Below the pieces are notes generated by a model, which worked only from the letters and a program-made list of their open reading frames with translations, did no database searches and was not told the DNA's origin. 64,000 nt of DNA from Pseudomonas baltica (GTDB lineage Bacteria; Pseudomonadota; Gammaproteobacteria; Pseudomonadales; Pseudomonadaceae): positions 186,001 to 250,000 of the forward strand of contig NZ_JACMYH010000003.1 of the NCBI RefSeq assembly GCF_014235765.1. Reading direction: 5' to 3'. Positions 1 through 8,656 of the stretch are shown piece by piece. A program made the position numbers and the translations under genes. Each line of letters starts with the position of its first letter. Position 1 is the first letter of the stretch.

Positions 1-314
1 TGCAGGTCCAGGTCGCTGGCCTGCAGGCCGCTGCGCGCCGCCACGCTGCGGGCAAACACCCATGGCTGGCCGTGACCGAGCAGGCAGACCTCGCGCACCC
101 AGCCCTGGCTGGCCGGCGGCACCCCCAGCGCCAGGCATTCTTCATCGCGCAGCGGCTGCCAGTCCTGCAGCAGCACGGTGACGCCGAAATGATCATCGCT
201 GAGCTGGACCAAGCGGCGGGTCAGGGAGCCTGGGTCGAACAGCCAGTCGCGTACCAGCGGTTCGGCATCGGCCAGGCATTGCCAATCGGGGGAGGGGTAT
301 CCTGAGTGGGGCAC
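1..314 (-). CDS. ubiC: Chorismate lyase UbiC (partial, C-terminus beyond the window)
   Basis: The first step of ubiquinone synthesis is the cleavage of chorismate to 4-hydroxybenzoate and pyruvate, done by this cytosolic enzyme. About 104 N-terminal residues are visible and carry the family pattern: DWLFDPGSLTRRL, then an F-V core, DWQPLRDEEC, and WVREVCLLGHGQPWVFARS. I chose a GTG start at 314 (reads MPHSGYPSPDW) because it gives the usual N-terminal length; no ATG lies nearby. The gene runs off the left edge, so the active-site C-terminal half cannot be checked. A rubredoxin gene lies divergently upstream, the arrangement I recall from other pseudomonads. Confidence 0.9.
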   Translation of the reverse strand, partial: MPHSGYPSPDWQCLADAEPLVRDWLFDPGSLTRRLVQLSDDHFGVTVLLQDWQPLRDEECLALGVPPASQGWVREVCLLGHGQPWVFARSVAARSGLQASDLDL

Positions 315-494
315 GGTAGTGGATCGGGTCGGCCGGAAAGACGCCGAGCTTATCATGTTTGCCAACGCCGATTGGCTGCCCGCGCCTGATGAAGCTTGCA
401 TCGCACGGCGTTGATCAGTACAAACCGCGAGAGCCGGGCGACAACGTCACACCATCGAGCGCCCGCCAGACCGCCTGAATACCAAGGGGAAATG

Positions 495-662
495 ATGAAG
501 AAGTGGCAATGTATCGTCTGTGGCCTGATCTACAACGAAGCCGATGGCTGGCCCGAGGACGGGATCATCCCCGGAACCCGCTGGGAAGACGTGCCCGAGG
601 ACTGGCTTTGCCCCGATTGTGGCGTGGGCAAGATGGATTTCGAAATGATCGAGATCGGCTGA
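495..662 (+). CDS. rubA: Rubredoxin
   Basis: Small iron electron carrier of 55 residues. The four iron-ligand cysteines are present in two CxxC knuckles (CIVCG and CPDCG), with the typical WEDVPEDW segment between them. In pseudomonads rubredoxins pass electrons from rubredoxin reductase to alkane hydroxylase or act in oxidative stress defence; no partner gene is in the window, so the role here is open. Two adjacent ATGs exist at 492 and 495; 495 is preferred because the AAGGGG ribosome-binding site at 484-489 is better spaced and because family members begin M-K/R-KW. Longer upstream reading to 396 is not family-like. Confidence 0.93.
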   Translation: MKKWQCIVCGLIYNEADGWPEDGIIPGTRWEDVPEDWLCPDCGVGKMDFEMIEIG

Positions 663-880
663 TTGCTACCCACAGGCAGGCCCGGCGTGCAGATCGGCGC
701 CGTTCTGTCGGAATAACCGGCGCCTGGCCGCAACAAACCCGTGGCAGACACTGGCGCGCCCTCGTGCAGCGTGCCATTCTCACTCCGTCTGCCGCAGCGT
801 AGAGCCTGCGGCGAGTTGGGCGTCGCCGTCCTCCAGGCAGCCGCCAATAAAAACAAAAACCGTCAATGAGAGGCTTCACC

Positions 881-1162
881 ATGCGTAAACCAGAGCTCGT
901 AGATGCCATTGCTGAAAAAGCGGACCTGACCAAGGAACAGGCCAACCGCGTCTTGAATGCCGTACTCGAAGAAATCACCGGCGCACTGCATCGCAAGGAC
1001 AGTGTCACCCTGGTGGGCTTCGGCACCTTCATCCAGCGTCACCGCGGCGCCCGCACCGGCAAGAATCCGCAGACCGGCGAGCCGGTGAAGATCAAGGCCA
1101 GCAATACCGTTGCCTTCAAGCCTGGGAAATCTCTCAAGGACAGCGTGAACACCACCAAGTGA
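881..1162 (+). CDS. hupN: HU family DNA-binding protein (HupN type)
   Basis: Nucleoid protein of 93 residues that bends and compacts DNA as a dimer. The HU signature is visible: VTLVGFGTF, then the beta-arm RGARTGKNPQTGEP and a lysine-rich tail. Pseudomonads carry several HU paralogs; the MRKPEL start and the sequence EKADLTKEQANRVLNAVLEEI match my memory of HupN rather than HupB. The start at 881 follows GAGAGG; an in-frame ATG at 866 would add five residues and is less likely. An A-rich stretch lies at 846-860, just upstream. A strong hairpin follows the gene. Confidence 0.9.
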   Translation: MRKPELVDAIAEKADLTKEQANRVLNAVLEEITGALHRKDSVTLVGFGTFIQRHRGARTGKNPQTGEPVKIKASNTVAFKPGKSLKDSVNTTK

Positions 1163-1197
1163 GGTGTCTGCTGCCGCGCCGCTGAGCGCAGTCCCAT

Positions 1198-1219
1198 GGC
1201 ACCCGGTTCGCCGGGTGCC
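1198..1219 (+). terminator. Hairpin with TTCG loop after hupN
   Basis: A perfect 9-bp stem (GGCACCCGG and CCGGGTGCC) closes a TTCG tetraloop, which is an exceptionally stable RNA hairpin. No T-run follows, so it is a weak candidate for a classical intrinsic terminator. It may instead protect the 3' end of the hupN transcript from exonucleases. Confidence 0.55.
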
Positions 1220-1345
1220 TGCGACGTACGCGCCGCCGCCACTGCCGGCATACCTGCCAAACATCGTGCCCAGGCGTAGCCGGGCTGCCTTGGCCAAGGC
1301 ATTGCCGGTACACTCTCCGGCACTTTCCCGTGCCGAGACTTCGCC

Positions 1346-1717
1346 ATGAAATTCCGCCTTCTGCTCTGGGCCATGGGCCTGATGATGGCCCGCGCCTGCC
1401 GCAACAATCCGGCATTCGCCCAGCAACTCAAGGACAAGGACCTGGTGTTCCAGCTGCAGACACAGGACGGCAAGATCGCCCGGCACTTCACCGTGCGTGA
1501 TCAACGCGTGACCAGCCGCAGCGGCAGCGTGGCGCAGCCGGCCTTCGCGATTGCCTTCAGGGATGCCGGATACGGCTACGACACCTTGCAGGCCAGCAAT
1601 AAACAGCTGGCCTTCATGCAAGGCATCCAGGACAAGCACATTCAGATCAAGGGCAATCCGGCACTGGTCGTGTGGTTCCAGGGCGCGATGAAGTACCTCA
1701 GGCCGAAAAAGCGCTGA
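1346..1717 (+). CDS. Conserved SCP2-like small protein of unknown function
   Basis: Protein of 123 residues. The central part (DKDLVFQLQTQDGKIARHF through QPAFAIAF to IQIKGNPALVVWFQG) resembles the sterol-carrier-protein-2 fold, seen in lipid-binding domains. The N-terminus is hydrophobic (FRLLLWAMGLMMARA) and could be a membrane anchor or uncleaved signal. I recall close homologs at this position in other pseudomonads, some of them carrying a misleading 'helicase' label; nothing helicase-like is visible. It stands alone between hupN and the convergent HDOD gene. The function is unknown; a lipid-related role is inference only. Confidence 0.75.
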   Translation: MKFRLLLWAMGLMMARACRNNPAFAQQLKDKDLVFQLQTQDGKIARHFTVRDQRVTSRSGSVAQPAFAIAFRDAGYGYDTLQASNKQLAFMQGIQDKHIQIKGNPALVVWFQGAMKYLRPKKR

Positions 1718-1733
1718 GGCACCCGCGCACCGG

Positions 1734-3140
1734 TCAGTCGAACTGGTGGGCCAGCTCGCGCAACAGCGCTTCGGCTTCCAGCACCTTGCTCACGACATCT
1801 TCGGCCTTGTCTCGGCTCAGCTCCAGGCGTTCGAGCAGGGCGTCCGGAATGTGTTGCTCGCCACTGCCGATACCGCGGCTGCGCAGCAAGCGGATGGCCA
1901 GGCAGACCAGGTTGGCGTAGGCGGCGTGCTCGCCGGTGTAGCCAGGGTCATGCTGAAAGCGCAGCGCCGTGCTCAGCTCTTCCGGCATTTCCCAATAGCG
2001 CATCAGCCAGGCACCCATCTGCTCGCGGGTGACACCCAGCAGGTGCTGCTCGACGAAGTCATGTTGCAGATGCGGATTGACCTCCAGGTGGCGACAGATC
2101 AAGGAAAAATGCGGCGGAAAGACGTGGGCGAGCAGCAGGTAGCCAAAGTTGTGCAGCAAACCGGCCAGATAAGTGAGGCCTGCCTCCGGACGACTGGCCC
2201 GAGGCATGGCACGCGTCAGGCCTTCGATCACCGCTGCGACGTAGATGGACTGGTGCCAGTAGGGCGTGGCGTGCTGAGGATGATCCTTGGGCAGGCTCAT
2301 GGTCTTGCCCAGGGCGAGGCCCAGCGCCAGGTTGATGACCAGGTCGAAACCCAGCACGCGGACGATGGCATCTTCCACCGAACGGATCTTGCCCGGTGAC
2401 GCGTAGTAGGGTGAAGCGGCCCAGCTGACCACTTGCGCGGCCAGCGCCGGGTCGGTTTCGACCACGCCGGTGATGTCGTCGATGGTCGCGTTGGGGTCGA
2501 CACGCAGCTTGATGATTTTCTGCGCAGTGGCCGCCAGCGGTGGAATCTCGATGGTCGACTCCAGGCGCTGCTGGATTCGCCGTGCAGTGAAATTCTGCAC
2601 GGCGCGGTCGATTTCCTGGCTGTCGTCGTCGGGACGATCAAGGTTGGGGCGAACATTGGCCAGTGGTTCGCCAAACACGCCCGAGCTGGCCTTGGTGAGC
2701 ATCTTGCGGAAATCGTCGCCGCTGATCTCCAGCCATGTACCCGGTTCCCCGGAACTGATCAGCAGCGTGGGTTCGAGCATCAGGCGCTCATCGTACAGGC
2801 ACGGCGAACTGGTGAGGATCGGCAGGGCCGGGAGCACGGTCAGCTGGTGCTTGCCCAGCATCTTCATCAGGCGCTCTTCGGGCACCGCGGTGAGCTTGCG
2901 CCCAGTCAATTCGGCCAGGCGGCTGAGGTCCAGCAGCTTGCTCTGCGGAAACAGCACCATGAGCGCGCCGATCGCATCGGCCAGCAGCACGGCCTGGATC
3001 GTACGACTGGCATCGGCAGCGGTCACGTGCTGTGCGTCCACCTGGCTCCAGGCGATGCCGAAATCGTCGAGCATCTTCTGGATCACCGAGGCGGCGTGCG
3101 GAGTGACGGCTTCCAGCGCATATTCATTCATGGTCTGCAT
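1734..3140 (-). CDS. Aminoacyl-tRNA deacylase-like and HDOD domain protein
   Basis: Two-part protein of 468 residues. Roughly the first 150 residues resemble the YbaK/prolyl-tRNA-deacylase fold (an ADAIGALMVLFPQSKLLDL core followed by a LTGRKLTAV segment). The rest is an HDOD domain, related to HD phosphohydrolases but usually lacking the metal-binding HD pair; the segment IEIPPLAATAQKIIKLRVDPNATI marks its start. HDOD proteins often act in signalling near c-di-GMP or chemotaxis pathways. The start at 3140 has AGGA six bases upstream; a second ATG is at 3131. The gene is convergent with the SCP2-like gene. Its substrate and partners are unknown. Confidence 0.85.
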   Translation of the reverse strand: MQTMNEYALEAVTPHAASVIQKMLDDFGIAWSQVDAQHVTAADASRTIQAVLLADAIGALMVLFPQSKLLDLSRLAELTGRKLTAVPEERLMKMLGKHQLTVLPALPILTSSPCLYDERLMLEPTLLISSGEPGTWLEISGDDFRKMLTKASSGVFGEPLANVRPNLDRPDDDSQEIDRAVQNFTARRIQQRLESTIEIPPLAATAQKIIKLRVDPNATIDDITGVVETDPALAAQVVSWAASPYYASPGKIRSVEDAIVRVLGFDLVINLALGLALGKTMSLPKDHPQHATPYWHQSIYVAAVIEGLTRAMPRASRPEAGLTYLAGLLHNFGYLLLAHVFPPHFSLICRHLEVNPHLQHDFVEQHLLGVTREQMGAWLMRYWEMPEELSTALRFQHDPGYTGEHAAYANLVCLAIRLLRSRGIGSGEQHIPDALLERLELSRDKAEDVVSKVLEAEALLRELAHQFD

Positions 3141-3219
3141 CCATTGTCCTACATTCGTCTCAGTATACTCAGCTTGTCTGGGAAACCGAGACCTCTATCG
3201 CGCAAGTTTCCGGCGCGCG

Positions 3220-5295
3220 TCAGACTTGACCGTATTGCTGCCCGTGGCGCAGCCAGCGTTCCAGCAGCGGCGTGACGTGCCCGGGCCAGCGTTCGATCAG
3301 CACTTGGGCAGCGTAGCGCACGGCCGGCAGCAGGTCGGCGTCGCGCATCAGGTCGGCGACCTTGAACTGCAGCAGTCCGGTCTGCCGGGTGCCGAGCATC
3401 TCGCCAGGGCCCCGCAGCTGCAGGTCCTTTTCGGCGATCACGAAGCCGTCATTGGTCTCGCGCATGATGCCCAGCCGTTCCCGACCGATCTGCGACAGTG
3501 GCGGGTGGTAGAGCAGCACGCAGTGGCTGGCGGCACTGCCGCGACCGACTCGACCGCGCAACTGGTGAAGCTGGGCAAGCCCGAGACGTTCCGGGTTCTC
3601 GATGATCATCAGGCTGGAGTTGGGTACATCGACCCCGACTTCGATCACCGTGGTAGCGATCAGCAGCTGCAGTTCGCCGGCCTTGAACAGCGCCATCACC
3701 GCGGCCTTCTCGACCGGCTTCATGCGCCCGTGGATCAGTCCGACGCGCAGCTCGCCAAGGGCCAGGGTCAGCTCTTCGAAGGTACTCTGCGCGGCCTGAC
3801 AGGTCAGCTCTTCGGATTCCTCGATCAGGGTGCAGACCCAATAGGCCTGGCGGCCCTCGGCACAGGCGGCGCGCACCCGCTCCACCACTTCCGGGCGACG
3901 GCTGTCGGCCACCAGCACCGTGTTGACCGGCGTGCGCCCGGGTGGCAGCTCGTCGAGCACCGAGGTGTCGAGGTCGGCGTAGGCGCTCATGGCCAAGGTC
4001 CGCGGGATGGGCGTGGCGGTCATGATCAACTGGTGCGGGCACAGGGTGCCGCCCACGCCTTTCTGCCGCAGCGCCAGACGTTGCTGCACGCCGAAACGAT
4101 GCTGCTCATCGATGATCACCAGGGCCAGGCGGGCGAACTGCACTTCGGCTTGAAACAGCGCATGGGTACCCACCACCATGGGCGCGCCGCCGACGATACG
4201 CTCCAGTGCACTGACCCGCGCCTTGCCCTTGAGCTTGCCGGCCAGCCACGCGACTTCGATGCCCAGCGGTTCGAGCCAGCGCTGGAAGGTGATGAAATGC
4301 TGTTCGGCGAGAATCTCGGTCGGCGCCATCAGGGCAACCTGATAGCCCGCCTCCAGCGCCTGCAGCGCAGCCAGCGCAGCCACCACCGTCTTGCCGGCGC
4401 CGACGTCGCCCTGCACCAGGCGCAGCATCGGCTCCGGCTGACTCAGGTCGTAGGCTATTTCCGCGCCGACCCGACGCTGCGCCCCGGTCGGTGCAAAACC
4501 CAGGTTGTGCAGGTAGCGCCCCGGCAGGTCTTTGGCCAGGGGCAGGGCGGGTGCACGCTGGGCACGCAGGCTTTCGCGCAGGCGTTGCTGCGAAAGCTGA
4601 TGGGTCAGCAGCTCTTCGAAGGCCAGGCGGTGCTGAGCCCAGTGATGACCGACCGCAAGCTCCTCGAGATCGGCGTCCGGTGGTGGGCGATGCAGGTAGC
4701 GGATCGCCTCGTCCAGCGGCGCCAGTCGATGCTCGCGCGCCAACTCCAGGGGCAACCAGTCGGGCAGGCTGCGCGGCCCCAGCAGGTCGAGGGCCTGCTG
4801 GGACAACTGACGCAGACGCTGCTGGGTCAGGCCTTCGGTGGTCGGGTAGATTGGCGTCAGGTTCTGTTCGACCGGAATGTCTTCTTCACCGGTCAGGACG
4901 CGGTATTCGGGGTGGTAGATCTCCAGCCCCGAAGCGCCGGGCCGCGCTTCGCCGTAGCAACGCAGGTGCGTGCCGCGCTTGAGCGCTTCCTTCTGGGCAT
5001 TGCTGAAGTGATAGAAGCGCAGGCTCAACGAACCGCTGCCATCGCCCAGGCGTACCAGCAGGCTGCGTCGCTTGCCCATGGACACGTCGGCGCCACTGAC
5101 CACCCCCTCGATGACCGCATCCTGGCCGGGATGCAGGGCGCCGATCGGCACCACGCGGGTACGGTCCTGATAGCGCAGGGGCAAGTGGAACAACACGTCC
5201 TGCAGGTTTTCAAGACCGACCTTGGCGAGTTTTTCCGCCATGGCCTCGCCCACGCCCTTGAGCGCGGTAACCGCTACCTGAGCCAGCTCGGTCAT
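3220..5295 (-). CDS. recG: ATP-dependent DNA helicase RecG
   Basis: Branch-migration helicase of 691 residues that reverses stalled replication forks and processes Holliday junctions. Seen in order: an N-terminal wedge (OB-type) domain, Walker A GDVGAGKT, the DEQH box in VIIDEQHRFGVQQR, motif III MTATPIPRTLAM, and the C-terminal motifs TTVIEVGVDVPN and QLRGRVGRG. The start MTELAQVAV at 5295 overlaps the oxyR stop by four bases, so translation is probably coupled to oxyR. A longer reading to 5331 would overlap oxyR further and is not family-like. Confidence 0.97.
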   Translation of the reverse strand: MTELAQVAVTALKGVGEAMAEKLAKVGLENLQDVLFHLPLRYQDRTRVVPIGALHPGQDAVIEGVVSGADVSMGKRRSLLVRLGDGSGSLSLRFYHFSNAQKEALKRGTHLRCYGEARPGASGLEIYHPEYRVLTGEEDIPVEQNLTPIYPTTEGLTQQRLRQLSQQALDLLGPRSLPDWLPLELAREHRLAPLDEAIRYLHRPPPDADLEELAVGHHWAQHRLAFEELLTHQLSQQRLRESLRAQRAPALPLAKDLPGRYLHNLGFAPTGAQRRVGAEIAYDLSQPEPMLRLVQGDVGAGKTVVAALAALQALEAGYQVALMAPTEILAEQHFITFQRWLEPLGIEVAWLAGKLKGKARVSALERIVGGAPMVVGTHALFQAEVQFARLALVIIDEQHRFGVQQRLALRQKGVGGTLCPHQLIMTATPIPRTLAMSAYADLDTSVLDELPPGRTPVNTVLVADSRRPEVVERVRAACAEGRQAYWVCTLIEESEELTCQAAQSTFEELTLALGELRVGLIHGRMKPVEKAAVMALFKAGELQLLIATTVIEVGVDVPNSSLMIIENPERLGLAQLHQLRGRVGRGSAASHCVLLYHPPLSQIGRERLGIMRETNDGFVIAEKDLQLRGPGEMLGTRQTGLLQFKVADLMRDADLLPAVRYAAQVLIERWPGHVTPLLERWLRHGQQYGQV

Positions 5296-6218
5296 GGCGC
5301 GTCGCGGCCCACCGGTTTGGCCACCGAACACAGACGGATCGAGTCGGCGAGGATCTCGATCGCCTTGGGCCGCGGGAAGCTGGCGCGCCAGGCGATGGCC
5401 ACGGTGCGGAACGGCGTCGGCGGGGTCAGTGGGCGGACTTCGATGATGCCGGGGGCGTAGTGATGGCTGTCGACTGCCGACAGCGGCAGGATCGAAACAC
5501 CCAGGCCCGACGCGACCATGTGCCGAATGGTTTCCAGCGAACTGGACTCGACGGTGGTGTGCTTGGCACCCTCCGAACCCTTGGTCAGGGTGGGGCAGGC
5601 TTCCAGTACCTGGTCGCGGAAGCAGTGGCCTTCACCCAGCAGCAACAGGCTCTTGTCGTTGAGCAGGCCCGAGTCGATGGTTTCCTTGCGCGTCCACGGG
5701 TGGTCGGCAGGCATCAGCACGTAGAACGGCTCGTCATAGAGCGGCAGGGTCAGTACATCGGCTTCGTTGAACGGCAGCGCGATGATCACCGCGTCCAGCT
5801 CACCGTTGCGCAGCTTGTCGCGCAGGATGTGAGTGAAGTTTTCCTCGATGTACAGCGGCATCTGCGGCGCAACGCGGTGCAGCTGCGGAATCAGGTGCGG
5901 GAACAGGTACGGGCCGACGGTGTAGATGGCGCCGACCTTGAGCGGGGCCGTCAGCTGGTTCTTGCCAGCCTGGGCCAGTTCGCGAATACCTTGGGCCTGC
6001 TCGAGCACCTTCTGTGCCTGGGCGACGATGCCTTCACCCACCGGGGTCAGGCGCACGGCGCTCTTGCTGCGTTCGAAGATCAGCACGCCGAGCTCGTCCT
6101 CGAGCTTCTTGACGCCTACCGACAGGGTAGGCTGGCTGACGTGGCAGCGTTCGGCAGCGTGGCCGAAGTGTTGTTCCTGGGCCAGGGTAACGATGTAGCG
6201 CAATTCTGTGAGGGTCAT
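5292..6218 (-). CDS. oxyR: Hydrogen peroxide-sensing regulator OxyR
   Basis: LysR-family regulator of 308 residues that activates catalase, peroxiredoxin and iron-control genes when oxidised. The N-terminal helix-turn-helix reads AAERCHVSQPTLSVGVKKLE. The redox pair is Cys199 (in LGEGHCFRDQ) and Cys208 (in EACPTL), the same numbering as in E. coli OxyR, so disulfide sensing should work. It lies between tonB and recG on the same strand and overlaps recG by four bases. I see no good ribosome-binding site before the ATG, and the start codon falls in one arm of a 12-bp inverted repeat (listed separately). Confidence 0.97.
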   Translation of the reverse strand: MTLTELRYIVTLAQEQHFGHAAERCHVSQPTLSVGVKKLEDELGVLIFERSKSAVRLTPVGEGIVAQAQKVLEQAQGIRELAQAGKNQLTAPLKVGAIYTVGPYLFPHLIPQLHRVAPQMPLYIEENFTHILRDKLRNGELDAVIIALPFNEADVLTLPLYDEPFYVLMPADHPWTRKETIDSGLLNDKSLLLLGEGHCFRDQVLEACPTLTKGSEGAKHTTVESSSLETIRHMVASGLGVSILPLSAVDSHHYAPGIIEVRPLTPPTPFRTVAIAWRASFPRPKAIEILADSIRLCSVAKPVGRDAP

Positions 6219-6279
6219 AACGTGCGTCCATGAAGTTGCGAGCCCAGCATAGCGGCTGCAACCGATAGACGCACGTTAT
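6217..6279 (-). repeat. 12-bp perfect inverted repeat over the oxyR start codon
   Basis: The arms ATAACGTGCGTC (6217-6228) and GACGCACGTTAT (6268-6279) are exact reverse complements, 39 bases apart. One arm contains the first two bases of the oxyR start codon; the rest covers the untranslated leader. It could be a regulator-binding palindrome or a leader hairpin that hides the start. Neither reading is tested. Confidence 0.6.
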
Positions 6280-6311
6280 CAACCGTGCTGAAACGCATCA
6301 ATATCCGCGAT

Positions 6312-7051
6312 TCAGCGCTTGTCCAGCGAGTAGACGAAAGGTGCGACCACTTCCAGGCTGCCGTTGACCAGAATCTCGGCCGGCGGCTTGGGCAAGGGTT
6401 GCGCTCGACGGATCATCTCCATGGTCGCGCGATCCAGTGCGGCACTGCCTGAACCGCCGGCCAGTGAGTAAGACAACACCTTGCCGTCGGCGTCCACCAC
6501 GAAGCGCAAGCGGTTGACCCCGGTCATGCCGCGACGACGCGCGTCTTCGGGGTATTTCTTGTACTTGGCCAGATGACGCAGCAGGTCGCTCTGCCAGCTG
6601 GGCAGCGCGTTGCTGTTGGATGGCACACTTGGCGCGGGCGCTGCCGGCTTGGCCGGTTGCGGTGGGGCAGGGCGGCTGTCGACGGTCTGTTCGGCCGGCG
6701 GTTGCTCCTTGGGCGGTTCGGGTTTCTTCTCGACCTTGGGCGGCTGCGGTTTGGGCTTGGGCTTGGGCGGCGTCGGCTTGGGCACGGAGATGGTCGGCTT
6801 GGGCGCTTCGGCCAGCTTCGGCAACGGATCCTCGACCACCGGTTCAGGCGGCGGAGGGGGTGTGACGACCTGGGGTGGCGGCGGTGGCGCAGGCTCGGGC
6901 AGCGGCGCCATCTCCACCATCATGGCCTGCGGCGGCAGCTCGATAGGCTGCGGCGCGGGCCAGTTCAAGGCAATCACCACGGCCACTGCATGCACGCCGA
7001 GGACTACCGCCAGGCTGGCACCATAACGCGTCGTTTTCTGGCGCGTCGTGA

Positions 7052-7055
<4 letters not shown>
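6312..7055 (-). CDS. tonB: Energy transducer TonB
   Basis: Periplasm-spanning protein of 247 residues that passes proton-motive energy from ExbB-ExbD to outer-membrane receptors for siderophores and other ligands. One N-terminal membrane segment (YGASLAVVLGVHAVAVVIAL) carries the conserved histidine. A long proline- and lysine-rich spacer (PPPPP, KPKPKPQPPK) follows, then the C-terminal receptor-contact domain with YPEDARRRGMTGVNRLRFVV. Its start overlaps the exbD stop by four bases. The order exbB-exbD-tonB makes one operon, probably iron-regulated. Confidence 0.95.
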
Positions 7056-7477
<422 letters not shown>

Positions 7478-7480
7478 AGG

Positions 7481-8461
7481 TCAGCCCACCTTGACCATCT
7501 GCGGCTGAGCTGCACGCTCGCCTGGCTGGTGGTCCAGGTCGCGGCTGACCAGCAGCAGCACCTGCGCCGAAGCGTCCGATACCTGCGCCTTGTAGCCGGC
7601 GATGGAGCGGGCGAAAACGTTGTAGATGACCACCGCGGGAATGGCCGCCACCAGGCCCAGTGCCGTGGCCAGCAGGGCCTCGGCGATGCCGGGTGCGACC
7701 ACCGCCAGGTTGGTGGTCTGGGTCTTGGCGATGCCGATGAAGCTGTTCATGATGCCCCACACGGTGCCGAACAGGCCGACGAAGGGTGCGGTGGAACCGA
7801 TGGTGGCCAGCACGCCGGTGCCCATGCTCATGTTGCGGCCGCAGGCAGCTACCAGGCGCTCGAGGCGGAAGCTGACGCGCTCCTTTATGCCTTCACGCTC
7901 GCGCGCATTCGCCGACAGGTGCATTTCTTCGAGCGCGTCGTGTACCAGCAGGTTGGCCAGCGTGCCCTTGCGCGTGGCAGTCTCGCTTGCCTGCTTCAGG
8001 TTGGCGGCCTTCTTCAGCGCGGCAATTTCACCCTTGAGGCGACGCTTGGCGCCCAACAGCTCGAAGCCCTTGGCGATCCAGATGGTCCAGGTGATGATCG
8101 AGGCGATGGCCAGGCCGATCATAACGGCCTTCACCACGATGTCGGCGTTCTGGTACATGCCCCAGGGCGACAGGTCGTGGCCCATGCCCAGGGTGGTGTC
8201 CTCGACCAGCGCCTGCTCGGCCGGCGCCGGGGCCAGTTGCTCGGATCCCTGCGCAGGAGCCGCAGCAGGCACGGCATTGGCCGGTGCGGCGGGTACTGGT
8301 GCCGCGGCTGCGGTGCTGGCGGGCGCCGTATTGGGTGCATTGTTCGGAGCGGTGGCGTCGGCGAATGATAGCGGGGCGATAGCCAGGCCCAGCAGCAACG
8401 CTGCAATGGCGCTCCAAGCGCGTGGCTGGTTTGGCGAAGCGGAAGGGTGTTTGCGAATCAT
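7481..8461 (-). CDS. exbB: TonB-system motor protein ExbB (long form)
   Basis: MotA/TolQ-type proton channel of the TonB motor, 326 residues. It has a cleavable signal-like N-terminus (AIAALLLGLAIAPLSFADA) followed by an alanine/proline-rich periplasmic stretch, which is the long form of ExbB typical of pseudomonads. Three membrane helices follow; GVLATIGSTAPFVGLFGTVW is the conserved core. I take the ATG at 8461 (MIRKHPSA), since the upstream TTG at 8497 would put 12 unrelated residues before the signal peptide. An AT-rich, Fur-box-like site lies upstream. Confidence 0.93.
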   Translation of the reverse strand: MIRKHPSASPNQPRAWSAIAALLLGLAIAPLSFADATAPNNAPNTAPASTAAAAPVPAAPANAVPAAAPAQGSEQLAPAPAEQALVEDTTLGMGHDLSPWGMYQNADIVVKAVMIGLAIASIITWTIWIAKGFELLGAKRRLKGEIAALKKAANLKQASETATRKGTLANLLVHDALEEMHLSANAREREGIKERVSFRLERLVAACGRNMSMGTGVLATIGSTAPFVGLFGTVWGIMNSFIGIAKTQTTNLAVVAPGIAEALLATALGLVAAIPAVVIYNVFARSIAGYKAQVSDASAQVLLLVSRDLDHQPGERAAQPQMVKVG

Positions 8462-8546
8462 GCTGGCCGGACCTGAGAAGAGAGAAAAAGGGGTCAACGT
8501 TCTTCAAGGCCTCGCGAAAGGCCGAGAACAGATTGGGGAAGTATTA

Positions 8547-8569
8547 TTGCAAGTAATTCTTGTTAGCAA
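8547..8569. promoter_or_regulatory. Possible Fur box before exbB
   Basis: The region 8541-8590 is strikingly AT-rich for this genome and holds an imperfect 23-bp palindrome running TTGCAAGTAATT to CTTGTTAGCAA. Thirteen of 23 positions are symmetric. It lies about 85-110 bases upstream of exbB, between exbB and the divergent SDR gene. Fur control of exbB-exbD-tonB is established in pseudomonads, so an iron box is expected here. The match to the Fur consensus is only partial. Confidence 0.4.
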
Positions 8570-8656
8570 AAGTAATAATGTAACTTATTTAATTCCGCTG
8601 GCCGCCAAAGCCCCGGCGCAGGTAGGCTCGACGCCTGACTTTCAGGAGCCCTGCGC

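Noticed and set aside
1163..1345. tRNA or small RNA gene in the gap after hupN
   Set aside because: The only clear structure is the TTCG hairpin. No cloverleaf or T-loop (GTTCRANNC) pattern is seen here or in the other gaps I read.
1346..1717. Helicase
   Set aside because: Homologs sometimes carry this label, but the 123-residue protein has no Walker A, DEAD box or other helicase motif. The SCP2-like reading fits better.
2470..5460. A 996-codon open frame on the plus strand
   Set aside because: It lies antisense to recG and the HDOD gene, has no recognisable domain, and is the usual long shadow frame of GC-rich DNA. The minus-strand genes carry complete family motifs.
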